Assembly: GCA_902780935.1 (NCBI GenBank)
Contig: CACZHP010000029.1
Span: 1-35,429 of the forward strand
Source of the DNA: an uncultured Bacteroidia bacterium
Lineage (GTDB): Bacteria; Bacteroidota; Bacteroidia; Bacteroidales; UBA932
DNA length: 35,429 bases
Reading direction: 5' to 3'
Positions 8,051-15,828 of this stretch are shown piece after piece. The position numbers were made by a program, and so were the translations under genes. Within the stretch, counting starts at the first letter, position 1. Each line of letters opens with the position of its first letter. Under the pieces are notes generated by a model, which made no database searches, was not told the origin of the DNA, and worked only from the letters and a program-made list of their open reading frames with translations.

Positions 8051-8051
8051 C

Positions 8052-9239
8052 CTATGCTATCGAATCTTTAATCATTTGGACAATATGGCGGATATCCTCC
8101 GTACTGACATTCGGGCAGCTCGGAAGGCATAGGCCTACCTCGAAAAGTCCATCCGAGACTCCGTTCAGGTACGCCGGGGCATCCTTGAAGACCGGCTGAC
8201 GGTGGAGCGGCTTCCAAAGGGGCCTGGCCTCTATCCCGGCTTTGTCGAGAAAGACCCTCAGGGCCTCGACGTTGTTCCCCGGCTCAAAACCGGTGCGGGG
8301 CTTGGATCCCTTGTAGGCATCCTCCTGCCCACGGATCCTGACCGAAGGGTCGATCGTGACAGTAGTCAGCCAGAAATTGCTGTCGTAACGTGGATCAGGA
8401 TTGTCATGGACCTCTATTCCGGGGACATCCGCCAGAAGCTTGCCGTACAGTTCCCTCACACGCTTCCGGTAGGCGATATGCTCCTCAAGGACCGTCATCT
8501 GCCCCAGGCCGATGCCGGCGCTCACATTGGAGAGGCGGTAGTTGTAGCCGACAGCCTCATGCTGGTAAAAAGGGTATTCTTCCCTCGCCTGGGTCGCATA
8601 CCACTTTATCTTTTCCTTCTCCCCTACGGAGCCGCAGACGAGAGCCCCGCCGCCTGAGGTCGTGATGATCTTGTTGCCGTTGAAACTGAATATCCCGAAC
8701 TTCCCGAAAGTACCGACAAGCCGTCCGTCAAAACGGCTTCCAAGTCCTTCGGCGGCATCCTCAACAACCGGAATACCGTAACGGTCAGCTACTTCCAGGA
8801 TCCGGTCGATCTGATAAGGCATTCCGAAAAGGGAGACCGGAATGATCGCTTTCGGAGTCTTGCCGGTTTTCGCCACACGATCATTTATAGCCTCTTCCAT
8901 GAGATCAGGATCGATGTTCCATGAATCTCTCTCGCTGTCCACGAAGACCGGGGTGGCACCGAGATAGACGACCGGGTTGGCGGTGGCGCAGAAGGTGAAG
9001 GACTGGGTGATGACCTCGTCTCCCCTGCCGACCCCGCAAGCGAGGAGGGCCAGATGGAGGGCAGCCGTGCCGGAACTCAGGGCCACCACATACCTGCCCA
9101 AGTAGCCCTTCAACTCGTCCTCGAACGCGTCGACATTCGGCCCAAGCGGGGCGACCCAATTGGAATCCAAGGCAGCCCGGATATATTCAATCTCCCTGCC
9201 GCAGAGATGAGGAACGCTGAGGAATATCCTTTTCATCAT
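8052..9239 (-). CDS. DegT/DnrJ/EryC1/StrS-family sugar aminotransferase (PLP-dependent)
   Basis: A predicted 395-aa enzyme that transfers an amino group to a keto-deoxy sugar nucleotide. The PLP-binding lysine is in FNGNKIITTSGGGA near residue 188. Other family motifs are ALSSGTAALHLAL near 53-65, VVEDAAEGLGS near 159 and the C-terminal region with RPLWKPLHRQPVF. The length is normal. The protein is clearly similar to the partial aminotransferase at the right window edge, so the locus holds two paralogs. It probably acts on a 4-keto-6-deoxy sugar, possibly the product of the WbpM-like enzyme. Two ATGs are adjacent at the start. Confidence 0.9.
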   Translation of the reverse strand: MMKRIFLSVPHLCGREIEYIRAALDSNWVAPLGPNVDAFEDELKGYLGRYVVALSSGTAALHLALLACGVGRGDEVITQSFTFCATANPVVYLGATPVFVDSERDSWNIDPDLMEEAINDRVAKTGKTPKAIIPVSLFGMPYQIDRILEVADRYGIPVVEDAAEGLGSRFDGRLVGTFGKFGIFSFNGNKIITTSGGGALVCGSVGEKEKIKWYATQAREEYPFYQHEAVGYNYRLSNVSAGIGLGQMTVLEEHIAYRKRVRELYGKLLADVPGIEVHDNPDPRYDSNFWLTTVTIDPSVRIRGQEDAYKGSKPRTGFEPGNNVEALRVFLDKAGIEARPLWKPLHRQPVFKDAPAYLNGVSDGLFEVGLCLPSCPNVSTEDIRHIVQMIKDSIA

Positions 9240-9311
9240 GAAACGCTACCTTTTATCCCTGCCTATCGCCTTGGAGAAGTGATAACCGGCGCTGATGGAG
9301 AGAATGCCGCA

Positions 9312-10472
9312 TCAGAACTTCCGCCAGACCATTTTGTTGACTATACCGGTGTAGGACTGGATGATCTTGACGACCTTGGTGGAGACGTTCTCGTCCGTGT
9401 AGTCCGGCACGGGGATGCCGTGCTGGCCGTTGCGGCAAAGTTCCACGGCGGTGTCCACGGCCTGCAGGAGGGATTTCTCGTCGATGCCGGCGATGATGAA
9501 GTCACCCTTGTCCAATGCCTCCGGACGCTCGGTGCTGGTGCGGATACAGATGGCCGGGAAGGGATGTCCGACAGATGTGAAGAAGGAAGACTCCTCAGGT
9601 AAAGTACCGCTATCACTAACAACGGCGAAGGCGTTCATCTGAAGACAGTTATAGTCGTGGAAGCCGAGGGGCTCGTGCTGGATAACGCGCGGGTCGAGCT
9701 GGAAACCGGACTGCTCCAGGCGCTTACGCGAACGCGGGTGGCAGCTGTAGAGGATGGGCATGTCGTACTTCTGGGCCATCTTGTTAATAGCGTTAAAGAG
9801 CGACAGGAAGTTCTTCTCCGTATCGATGTTCTCCTCGCGGTGGGCGGAAAGCAGGATGTATTTGCCCTTCTCCAGGCCGAGGCGGGCATGGATGTCGCTG
9901 GCTTCGATTTCAGCGAGATTCTGGTGCAGGACCTCGGCCATCGGGCTGCCGGTGACGTAGGTGCGTTCCTTCGGCAGGCCGCAGTCGGCCAGGTAGCGGC
10001 GGGCGTGCTCGCTGTAGGCCATATTCACATCGGAGATGATGTCCACGATGCGGCGGTTGGTCTCCTCTGGCAGGCACTCATCCTTGCAGCGGTTGCCGGC
10101 CTCCATGTGGAAAATGGGGATGTGCAGGCGCTTGGCACCTATCACCGAAAGGCAGGAGTTGGTGTCGCCCAGCACCAGCACGGCGTCGGGCTGCACCTCG
10201 ACCATCAGCTGGTAGCTCTTGGCGATGATGTTGCCCATGGTCTCGCCGAGGTCCTTGCCAACCGCGTCCATATACACATCCGGGTCCGCGAGCTTCAAGT
10301 CCTTGAAAAAAACGCCATTGAGATTGTAGTCATAGTTCTGCCCGGTGTGTGCCAGGAGGCAGTCGAAATAGTCCCGGCATTTGTTGATCACCGCCGCCAG
10401 GCGGATGATCTCGGGACGGGTACCGACAATGATCAGAAGCTTCAGCTTGCCGTTATTCTTGAATTGTGCCAT
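9312..10472 (-). CDS. capG: UDP-N-acetylglucosamine 2-epimerase-type enzyme, CapG/FnlC-like
   Basis: A predicted 386-aa non-hydrolysing 2-epimerase family enzyme. Typical motifs are GTRPEIIRLAAVI near residues 17-29, HTGQNYDYNL near 41, VLGDTNSCLS near 99, HMEAGNRCKDECLPEE near 121, and SDSGTLPEESSFF near 287. In the CapE-CapF-CapG set it carries out the last step, epimerising C2 to give UDP-N-acetyl-L-fucosamine. The gene order here (E, F, G in transcription order) supports that specific role over a plain WecB. A dispersed repeat lies in the 37-base gap before it. The 72 bases after its relation to the next gene hold no gene that I recognise. Confidence 0.87.
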   Translation of the reverse strand: MAQFKNNGKLKLLIIVGTRPEIIRLAAVINKCRDYFDCLLAHTGQNYDYNLNGVFFKDLKLADPDVYMDAVGKDLGETMGNIIAKSYQLMVEVQPDAVLVLGDTNSCLSVIGAKRLHIPIFHMEAGNRCKDECLPEETNRRIVDIISDVNMAYSEHARRYLADCGLPKERTYVTGSPMAEVLHQNLAEIEASDIHARLGLEKGKYILLSAHREENIDTEKNFLSLFNAINKMAQKYDMPILYSCHPRSRKRLEQSGFQLDPRVIQHEPLGFHDYNCLQMNAFAVVSDSGTLPEESSFFTSVGHPFPAICIRTSTERPEALDKGDFIIAGIDEKSLLQAVDTAVELCRNGQHGIPVPDYTDENVSTKVVKIIQSYTGIVNKMVWRKF

Positions 10473-10482
10473 ATTATAAATT

Positions 10483-10508
10483 AGATTCTTCGCTTCGCTC
10501 AGAATGAC
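10483..10508. repeat. Dispersed palindromic repeat between capF and capG
   Basis: AGATTCTTCGCTTCGCTCAGAATGAC, with arms GTCATTCTGAGCG and CGAAGAATCT. It fills almost the whole gap between the two genes, ending just inside the capF stop region. It could form a hairpin in the shared transcript. Confidence 0.75.
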
Positions 10509-10509
10509 A

Positions 10510-11748
10510 TTATTTTACAGGTTCAAAATAAGTATCAGGTTTGTCTGGGTTAAACACCTCGTTGCAGTACATCACGGTCACAAGGTCTTCGGTCTCCGAG
10601 AGGTTGATGATATTATGGGTATATCCGGGCAGCATGTGGACGGCCTGGATGTGGTCTCCGGTGACTTCCCATTCCAGAATCTTTCCCTCCGGATCGTTCA
10701 GATTCCTTTGCTGGATGAGGCCGTGGCCTTTGACAACGATGAACTGCTCGAACTTGGTGTTGTGCCAATGCTGGCCCTTGGTGATCCCTGGCTTGGAGAT
10801 ATTGATGCTGACCTGGCCGGAGTTATGCGTATGGACGAGTTCGGTGAACGAGCCGCGGTCGTCAACGTTCATCTTCAGCGGGAAGGCAGTCTTTTCCTTA
10901 GGGAGGTAACTTAGATAAGTGCTGTAAAGCTTCTTCGAGAAGCTCCCGGCGGGAATATCCGGGATCATCAGCGTCGAAGGCTGCGCTGCGAACTCCTTCA
11001 AGAGCGAGACGATCTCTCCCAGCGTCGCCTTGTGCGTCACCGGCACATAGCAGTAGCGGCCATCTTCTTTGGGGAGAACCTCCAGCCCGTCAAACTCACA
11101 GTGATGTTCCTGCCCCTTGAGGGCCGCGATCATCTCGTCCACAAGGTCGTCAATATAAAGCAGTTCCAGCTCGACCGAAGGATCATTGACTGTATAAGGC
11201 AGGTCGTTGGCGATGGCATTGCAGAAGGTTGCCACGGCGCTGTTGTAATTGGGGCGGCACCATTTGCCGAAGAGGTTCGGGAAGCGGTACACCAGCACCC
11301 GGGATCCTGTCTCTTCGCCATAGCGAAGGAAGAGGTCCTCCCCCGCCTTCTTGCTGCGGCCATATTCCGAATTCCCGAAGCGCCCTGTGAGGCTGGCCTG
11401 CTGACTCGACGAAAGCATTACAGGACAATGGTTTCCATGTCTTCGGAGCGTATCCAGCAGCGTCGAGGCGAACCCGAAGTTCCCTTCCATGAACTCCTCC
11501 TGATTCTGAGGGCGGTTCACTCCCGCAAGGTTGAAGACAAAGTCGCAATCAGCGCACCAGGCATCAAGTTGCTCCGGAGTGGAATCCAGGTCATACTCAA
11601 AGACTTCTTCCACTGTCATTCTGAGCGGCAGCGAAGAATCTTTGCCTTCCAGGCCGTAATCCTTCGCCTTCCCGTCCCGTATATTCCTCAATTGCGCGCA
11701 CAAGTTTTTGCCGACAAACCCTTTCGCGCCAGTGACTAAAACCTTCAT
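10510..11748 (-). CDS. capF: Bifunctional epimerase/reductase CapF (UDP-L-FucNAc pathway)
   Basis: A predicted 412-aa protein. The N-terminal SDR domain has VLVTGAKGFVGKNL at about residues 3-16 and reduces a 4-keto intermediate. The C-terminal cupin domain, with GQHWHNTKFEQF near 330-341 and a later H in PGYTHNI, performs the C3 epimerisation. This two-domain layout is characteristic of CapF/FnlB. I use the ATG at 11748, which overlaps the capE stop (TGATG), rather than an upstream GTG. A dispersed repeat (11615-11641) is read in frame and encodes KDSSLPLRMT at about residues 36-46, between the first helix and EVFEYDLDST. Such a stretch is not expected in the family. Confidence 0.92.
   Translation of the reverse strand: MKVLVTGAKGFVGKNLCAQLRNIRDGKAKDYGLEGKDSSLPLRMTVEEVFEYDLDSTPEQLDAWCADCDFVFNLAGVNRPQNQEEFMEGNFGFASTLLDTLRRHGNHCPVMLSSSQQASLTGRFGNSEYGRSKKAGEDLFLRYGEETGSRVLVYRFPNLFGKWCRPNYNSAVATFCNAIANDLPYTVNDPSVELELLYIDDLVDEMIAALKGQEHHCEFDGLEVLPKEDGRYCYVPVTHKATLGEIVSLLKEFAAQPSTLMIPDIPAGSFSKKLYSTYLSYLPKEKTAFPLKMNVDDRGSFTELVHTHNSGQVSINISKPGITKGQHWHNTKFEQFIVVKGHGLIQQRNLNDPEGKILEWEVTGDHIQAVHMLPGYTHNIINLSETEDLVTVMYCNEVFNPDKPDTYFEPVK
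11615..11641. repeat. Dispersed palindromic repeat inside capF
   Basis: GTCATTCTGAGCGGCAGCGAAGAATCT, a copy of the common repeat, lies within the capF coding region without breaking the frame. It is in the N-terminal part between two secondary structure elements, where an insertion might be tolerated. Confidence 0.75.
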
Positions 11749-12797
11749 CACTTAACGATATTGGGGATCCCATTCAGCTCATTCTGAATATATTCCAGCG
11801 CAGCGATCTTGGCCTTCGTCTCCTCCAGATTGAGCCTGCGGGTATTGTCGGAGTTGAACTCGTCGATAGCCGCCCGCTTGATGTCGCCCTCCTTGAAATA
11901 CTTGTCGTAGTTCAGGTCGCGGTTGTCGGCAGGGACCCGGTAGAAGTTGCCAAGATCCTCGGCCTTGGCGCACTCCTCCTTAGTCAGGAGCGTCTCGTAC
12001 ATCTTCTCTCCGTGGCGGATTCCGATGACCTTGATATCCTCTTTCCTGCCACCGAAAAGCTCACACACAGCCTCTGCCTGAGTCTGGATCGTGCAAGCCG
12101 GGGCTTTCTGCACCAATATATCGCCGTTCTGGCCATGCTCAAAGGCGAAGAGAACCAGGTCAACCGCTTCCTCAAGCGACATTATGAACCGCGTCATCTT
12201 CGGCTCCGTCAATGTAATAGGGTTACCTTTTCGGATCTGGTCGATCCAAAGCGGGATGACGCTTCCCCGGCTGCACATCACGTTGCCGTAGCGGGTGCAG
12301 CAGATCTTGGTATTGCCGCTGTAACGGCTCTTCGCCACCGCGATCTTCTCTTCGATGGCTTTGGTGATGCCCATGGCGTTGATCGGGTATGCAGCCTTGT
12401 CCGTGGAAAGACAAATCACGCATTTCACCCCGGCCTCGATGGCCGCGTCCAGAGTATTGTCCGTGCCGATGACATTGGTCTTGACGGCCTCCATCGGGAA
12501 GAACTCGCAACTCGGAACCTGTTTGAGGGCCGCGGCATGGAAGACATAGTCCACGCCCTTCATGGCATATTTCAGCGTGCTGCGGTTGCGCACGTCGCCG
12601 ATGTAGAACTTGATCTTTCCGGCAACCTCCGGCATCCTCGCCTGGAAGTCGTGGCGCATGTCGTCCTGCTTCTTCTCGTCGCGGGAGAATATGCGGATCT
12701 CACCGATGTCCGTACGCAGGAAACGGTTCAGCACCGCGTTCCCGAAACTTCCTGTACCTCCCGTAATCAGCAGCGTCTTGTCCTTGAAAACACTCAT
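11748..12797 (-). CDS. capE: UDP-GlcNAc 4,6-dehydratase / 5-epimerase CapE
   Basis: A predicted 349-aa SDR enzyme that starts UDP-N-acetyl-L-fucosamine synthesis. It has the Rossmann motif ITGGTGSFGN at residues 11-20, IFSRDEKKQDDMRHDF near 35-50, a conserved segment HAAALKQVPSCEFFP near 87-101, and LSTDKAAYPINAMGITKA near 121-138 with the M-x-x-x-K catalytic pair. The length and motifs closely match CapE/FnlA. The gene is followed directly by capF and capG. A TAAATTTG -7-like box lies about 40 bases upstream, within a 24-bp element also found before the 157-aa gene. Confidence 0.93.
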   Translation of the reverse strand: MSVFKDKTLLITGGTGSFGNAVLNRFLRTDIGEIRIFSRDEKKQDDMRHDFQARMPEVAGKIKFYIGDVRNRSTLKYAMKGVDYVFHAAALKQVPSCEFFPMEAVKTNVIGTDNTLDAAIEAGVKCVICLSTDKAAYPINAMGITKAIEEKIAVAKSRYSGNTKICCTRYGNVMCSRGSVIPLWIDQIRKGNPITLTEPKMTRFIMSLEEAVDLVLFAFEHGQNGDILVQKAPACTIQTQAEAVCELFGGRKEDIKVIGIRHGEKMYETLLTKEECAKAEDLGNFYRVPADNRDLNYDKYFKEGDIKRAAIDEFNSDNTRRLNLEETKAKIAALEYIQNELNGIPNIVK

Positions 12798-12834
12798 ATT
12801 GTCAGTTATTTATCACTATCCTTGATTCAATCTC

Positions 12835-12858
12835 GCAAATTTAGTCATTTTCAGAGAA
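12835..12858 (-). promoter_or_regulatory. Shared promoter-like element upstream of capE
   Basis: On the minus strand this reads TTCTCTGAAAATGACTAAATTTGC or close to it. TAAATTTG (12836-12843) matches the Bacteroidetes -7 consensus exactly. No TTTG is seen at the usual -33 spacing. The same 24-bp stretch, with 1-2 mismatches, is at 13469-13492. Confidence 0.5.
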
Positions 12859-12962
12859 AATATTAACGTCGCAATATGAAGTAGGATGAGCGCCCAACCT
12901 GGGCATCAGCCAATTGGTCAGACACCGCCTGACATGTCCATGCAGCCTGGAGAAACAAACAA

Positions 12963-13436
12963 CTATCTGCTTGTCCCCATATCGCCTGACCAACCGTGAC
13001 CAAGGTCCCAATGCTCGTCATAGACGAATTCGAAATACGGGAGCGAAAACTCCTTCTCGACCAGTTCCGTGAGCTCGTCCAGGATGGGTTCGGCCCAATG
13101 ACCGACCAGGACGATGAACTTGTCAATATTCCAGGCCACACGCCCACGAGGCACCTGGGTATAATCTCCCGTAAACTTTGTTTCTATGTGCTTGGCTTGG
13201 GCCTTGAAGTATTCCTTCGCCCAAATCTGCCGATGCAGTCGCGGATAATTGATGAAGGGGACTCCTTTTTCGGCAGCCTCCTCCACTTCGCGCGGCGTGA
13301 TTTCTCTCTTGTGGACTCCGAAGAAACGCTTTTCCTGAGGGTCATACCAAAAGATACCCACGCAAGGCATCTGCTCATCAAATGACTTCATATCCGCCAT
13401 CTGCGCCTGGCGTTCTTGATCCGAGAGTTGTGTCAT
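12963..13436 (-). CDS. Hypothetical protein, 157 aa
   Basis: I do not recognise this family. The predicted protein is soluble, charged and rich in aromatic residues, without signal peptide or membrane helix. It contains CVGIFWYDPQEKRFFGVHK near residues 25-43, a short YPRLHRQIWAKEYFKAQ region near 63-79, RGRVAWNIDKFIVLVGHWA near 97-115, and ends with an acidic/aromatic part (YFEFVYDEHWDLGHGW). The repeated histidines and acidic residues could bind metal, but no known catalytic pattern is visible. It has its own upstream element (13469-13492) shared with capE. It lies with other non-polysaccharide genes between wbuC and capE. Confidence 0.7.
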   Translation of the reverse strand: MTQLSDQERQAQMADMKSFDEQMPCVGIFWYDPQEKRFFGVHKREITPREVEEAAEKGVPFINYPRLHRQIWAKEYFKAQAKHIETKFTGDYTQVPRGRVAWNIDKFIVLVGHWAEPILDELTELVEKEFSLPYFEFVYDEHWDLGHGWSGDMGTSR

Positions 13437-13468
13437 ACCTGTATCCGGCTTAAATCACTGTTGATTAT

Positions 13469-13492
13469 GCAAATTTAGTCATTTTCAGCGAA
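13469..13492 (-). promoter_or_regulatory. Shared promoter-like element upstream of the 157-aa gene
   Basis: A near-copy of 12835-12858, with TAAATTTG at 13470-13477 about 33 bases before the start codon. The conserved part extends well beyond the -7 box (CTGAAAATGACTAAATTTGC), so it may also bind a regulator. Confidence 0.5.
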
Positions 13493-13504
13493 TATCCACT
13501 TCTG

Positions 13505-14269
13505 TTACACCTCGCCTTTCAGATACCGCTGCCGCTCGGGCTCCGGGAACTTTTCGATGGCGTAGCGGAGCATGGTGCGGGGCATTTGGCGGTAGCGGGG
13601 AAGCAGGTAATCCTCCAGCGCCTGGCGGTCGCGTTTCCCCGCCTCGCGGAGGAGCCAGCCGACGGCTTTGTGAATCAGGTCGTGCGGATGATGCAGGAGG
13701 ATATCGGCAATGGCGAACGTGTCCGCAAGCTGCCCGTGCCGGATAAAGGTCATGGTGGAGACGATGCCGATGCGCTGCTCCCAGATGGTCTTGCCGCTTC
13801 TGGCCAGCTCATACAGGAGGCTGCGGTCCTTATCCAACAACCACGTCCCCAAAAGCGGATAACAGCTCAGGTCCACCAGGTCCCAATTGTTGATGCGATC
13901 CGTGTGGGATAGGTAGAAATCGATGCATCGGCGGCGCAGAGATTCTTCGCTCCGCTCAGAATGACAGGCCCCGGCGTCCCGGTTACGTAAGTATACCTTC
14001 GCATGCGAGTAGATTTCCACCAGTGCGAGAAGAGCCGCCAGCCGCATCTCATGGAACTCGCTGCCGATGCAGCGCTCCAACTCCTCGAAGCCGGTGGACT
14101 TCCAGCACGCCTTCACAATCGATCGCGTCACGGGCACCTTGATCCCCAGGAACTTATCGCCCTCGCCGTACTGCCCGGGCCCCGTCTTGAAAAACCGGCT
14201 CAAGCCCTCCACCTGCGACGGGTCGGCTGCGGCCGATATGGAATCGTAGAGTGTCATGTCCCGCTGCAT
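13505..14269 (-). CDS. DNA alkylation repair protein (AlkD/HEAT-like family)
   Basis: A predicted 254-aa protein of the PF08713 type, which removes alkylated bases from DNA. Characteristic parts are YGEGDKFLGIKVPVTRSIVK near residues 34-53, INNWDLVDLSCYPLLGTWLL near 126-145, WEQRIGIVSTMTFIRHG near 163-179 and DLIHKAVGWLLREAGKRD near 196-213. The tryptophan and aspartate of INNWDLVD are the usual DNA-facing residues. The protein carries an unusual segment at residues about 99-112 (ACHSERSEESLRRR) that is the translation of a dispersed repeat. The start could be either of two nearby ATGs (MQRDM). It follows the AAA ATPase gene by 11 bases. Confidence 0.88.
   Translation of the reverse strand: MQRDMTLYDSISAAADPSQVEGLSRFFKTGPGQYGEGDKFLGIKVPVTRSIVKACWKSTGFEELERCIGSEFHEMRLAALLALVEIYSHAKVYLRNRDAGACHSERSEESLRRRCIDFYLSHTDRINNWDLVDLSCYPLLGTWLLDKDRSLLYELARSGKTIWEQRIGIVSTMTFIRHGQLADTFAIADILLHHPHDLIHKAVGWLLREAGKRDRQALEDYLLPRYRQMPRTMLRYAIEKFPEPERQRYLKGEV
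13940..13967. repeat. Dispersed palindromic repeat inside the DNA alkylation repair gene
   Basis: AGATTCTTCGCTCCGCTCAGAATGACAG, read in the minus frame as CHSERSEESL. The insertion keeps the frame, and the family motifs on both sides are intact. Confidence 0.8.
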
Positions 14270-14280
14270 AACTACTGTGC

Positions 14281-15408
14281 TTAAATCATTCCTTTAAACG
14301 CAAGCCAGAGAGAGAAGAACTGGTCATAAACACTGTAGACGTTCTTGTCCATGGTTATGAAGTCCTTATCCAACAGGCCCTTCAAGGCCGAGCTGACACT
14401 GCTGGCCGAGAGGAGTTTATGCTTATTGATGAATTTCCCGCCTGTCACAGCAGAAGCCTTCCCTTCCTTGGCTATAGCCAGAAAGAGCATCCGTTGCTTC
14501 TCGGGCATCTGATAGTACAAAGATTCATAGGTATCAGATGACATTCTGAGGATGAAATCTATAGCCTCATCTACCATGGGGACCGTGCAGGTCTCTCCCA
14601 CGCCCGTTCTGGAGTAGAGCACATTCAGGATACGATGCATATAACTGGTCACTGCATCGAAACGCTGATAAAGCACGGAAACGACAGCAGGATCCAGATG
14701 CTTCCCTGCCTGTTCGAATTTGTCGGCACAGAAGTCCGTATAGACCTTCATATCCAACGGCTGCAGGTTCATAATGGACACAGCCTGGTAAAAAGGACGG
14801 GATGGTGACGTGAACATGCCATTCATCATATGGCGCTGGGAGCCGGAGAAGATGAAGTGGGCATTGGTGCAACGCTGGACATACGTGCGGATGGTAGCCT
14901 CTACCGTATCGTCATCGTAACGGGTAATTTGCTGAAATTCGTCGATGGCGACCAGGCAGGGCTTGTCCGCCTGGTTAAGGTATGTAAAAATCTCATCCAA
15001 TGTGACAGCCGGATTGTTGATGGCGCCAAGACCGACACTCCAGGTGGGCAGGCCGTTCATATCAAAGGAAATTTCCGATCGCAAGGATGACACCAGCGTA
15101 ATGAACTTTTCCCATGCTTTCCTTCCTTTGGGCCGAAGCTCCTCCATCACCGCCTTTCCCAGCATATTCACAAAGTCACCCAGATTCTTGGTGGGATAGA
15201 TATCTACCACAAAACAATAGTGGGTACGACGGATTTGAGCATCATCAAAGACATGCCAAATGAGATCCGTCTTACCCAGACGGCGTGGAGATATGAGAGC
15301 CACATTGTTCTCATTGAGCAAGAGTTCACGGAGTGAGGCCGTTTCCTGGACGCGGTCGCAGAAGTATTCTGCGCCAGCATAACCATTTGTAACAAAAGGA
15401 TTCTTCAT
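14281..15408 (-). CDS. AAA ATPase of the archaeal-type (PF01637-like) family with C-terminal winged helix
   Basis: A predicted 375-aa ATPase. The Walker A motif is SPRRLGKTDL at residues 40-49 and Walker B is CLVAIDEFQQ near 150. A conserved HFIFSGSQRHMM segment near 190 is a sensor-like region. The last 80 residues contain a winged-helix-like part (KLLSASSVSSALKGLLDKDF). Proteins of this kind are abundant in Bacteroidetes, often in many copies, and their role is mostly unknown. It is preceded by a TAnnTTTG box and three 14-bp direct repeats, so it is probably regulated. Confidence 0.85.
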   Translation of the reverse strand: MKNPFVTNGYAGAEYFCDRVQETASLRELLLNENNVALISPRRLGKTDLIWHVFDDAQIRRTHYCFVVDIYPTKNLGDFVNMLGKAVMEELRPKGRKAWEKFITLVSSLRSEISFDMNGLPTWSVGLGAINNPAVTLDEIFTYLNQADKPCLVAIDEFQQITRYDDDTVEATIRTYVQRCTNAHFIFSGSQRHMMNGMFTSPSRPFYQAVSIMNLQPLDMKVYTDFCADKFEQAGKHLDPAVVSVLYQRFDAVTSYMHRILNVLYSRTGVGETCTVPMVDEAIDFILRMSSDTYESLYYQMPEKQRMLFLAIAKEGKASAVTGGKFINKHKLLSASSVSSALKGLLDKDFITMDKNVYSVYDQFFSLWLAFKGMI

Positions 15409-15431
15409 AAGGCTCTTCTGTTTATCAGGAA

Positions 15432-15439
15432 CAAAGGTA
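15432..15439 (-). promoter_or_regulatory. -7 promoter box for the AAA ATPase
   Basis: TACCTTTG on the minus strand matches TAnnTTTG exactly and lies 24 bases before the start codon. The expected -33 position falls in the first of three direct repeats (15458-15499) and has no TTTG, which suggests activator dependence. Confidence 0.55.
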
Positions 15440-15457
15440 AGAAAAATAATTCAGATC

Positions 15458-15499
15458 ACCATAAAATAGTTACCATAAAATGATAATCATAAAATGGCA
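15458..15499 (-). repeat. Three 14-bp direct repeats upstream of the AAA ATPase
   Basis: Three consecutive units, ACCATAAAATAGTT (15458-15471), ACCATAAAATGATA (15472-15485) and ATCATAAAATGGCA (15486-15499), share the core CATAAAAT at exact 14-base spacing. They lie just upstream of the -7 box and cover the -33 position, as expected for regulator binding sites. They end 16 bases after the stop of the 97-aa gene. Confidence 0.7.
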
Positions 15500-15515
15500 A
15501 TACTTGCCTTAAGCA

Positions 15516-15809
15516 TCACATCCGTCTCGATGAAAGGGGGGCTCTTCCGGCCTCTCCCACTGCATAGCCAGGAACTGCCAATGCCTGAAGATGCGGCGTG
15601 TGGACCAGATATACTCCCGTGGCCGATTCGTTATATTTGAACAGCACAACAGCATCCTCCCCCTTCTCCTCATCGCACTCCGCCGGATAAATGTCGTAGA
15701 TGATATCCTCGAGAGAAGCATCGTCTGACAGCGGCTGAATATAATCAGTAGCAAAGCCCACGTCAAAGGACTTCGGAAGCCCGGCAATGATAAGATTGGA
15801 TAGTTTCAT
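15516..15809 (-). CDS. Small hypothetical protein, 97 aa
   Basis: No family recognised. The predicted protein is acidic in the middle (DDASLEDIIYDIYPAECDEEKGED) and has a beta-like part (AVVLFKYNESATGVYLVHTP). It follows the DUF3307 gene by 19 bases and is probably in the same operon. The last 20 residues are low-complexity. An overlapping frame stays open through the same 3' end, so a frameshift near the C-terminus is possible. Confidence 0.5.
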   Translation of the reverse strand: MKLSNLIIAGLPKSFDVGFATDYIQPLSDDASLEDIIYDIYPAECDEEKGEDAVVLFKYNESATGVYLVHTPHLQALAVPGYAVGEAGRAPLSSRRM

Positions 15810-15828
15810 AACAAGGGTTTTATTTTCT

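Noticed and set aside
9657-10484. A 275-residue plus-strand frame opposite capG
   Set aside because: Long only because of high GC codons; residues are rich in V, H and Q with no domain, while the minus strand encodes a clear 2-epimerase.
12012-12866. A 284-residue plus-strand frame opposite capE
   Set aside because: Shadow of capE; the capE frame has all catalytic motifs.
15458-15499. CRISPR array
   Set aside because: Three 14-bp units with no spacers; better explained as regulatory direct repeats. No other repeat-spacer pattern is present in the window.
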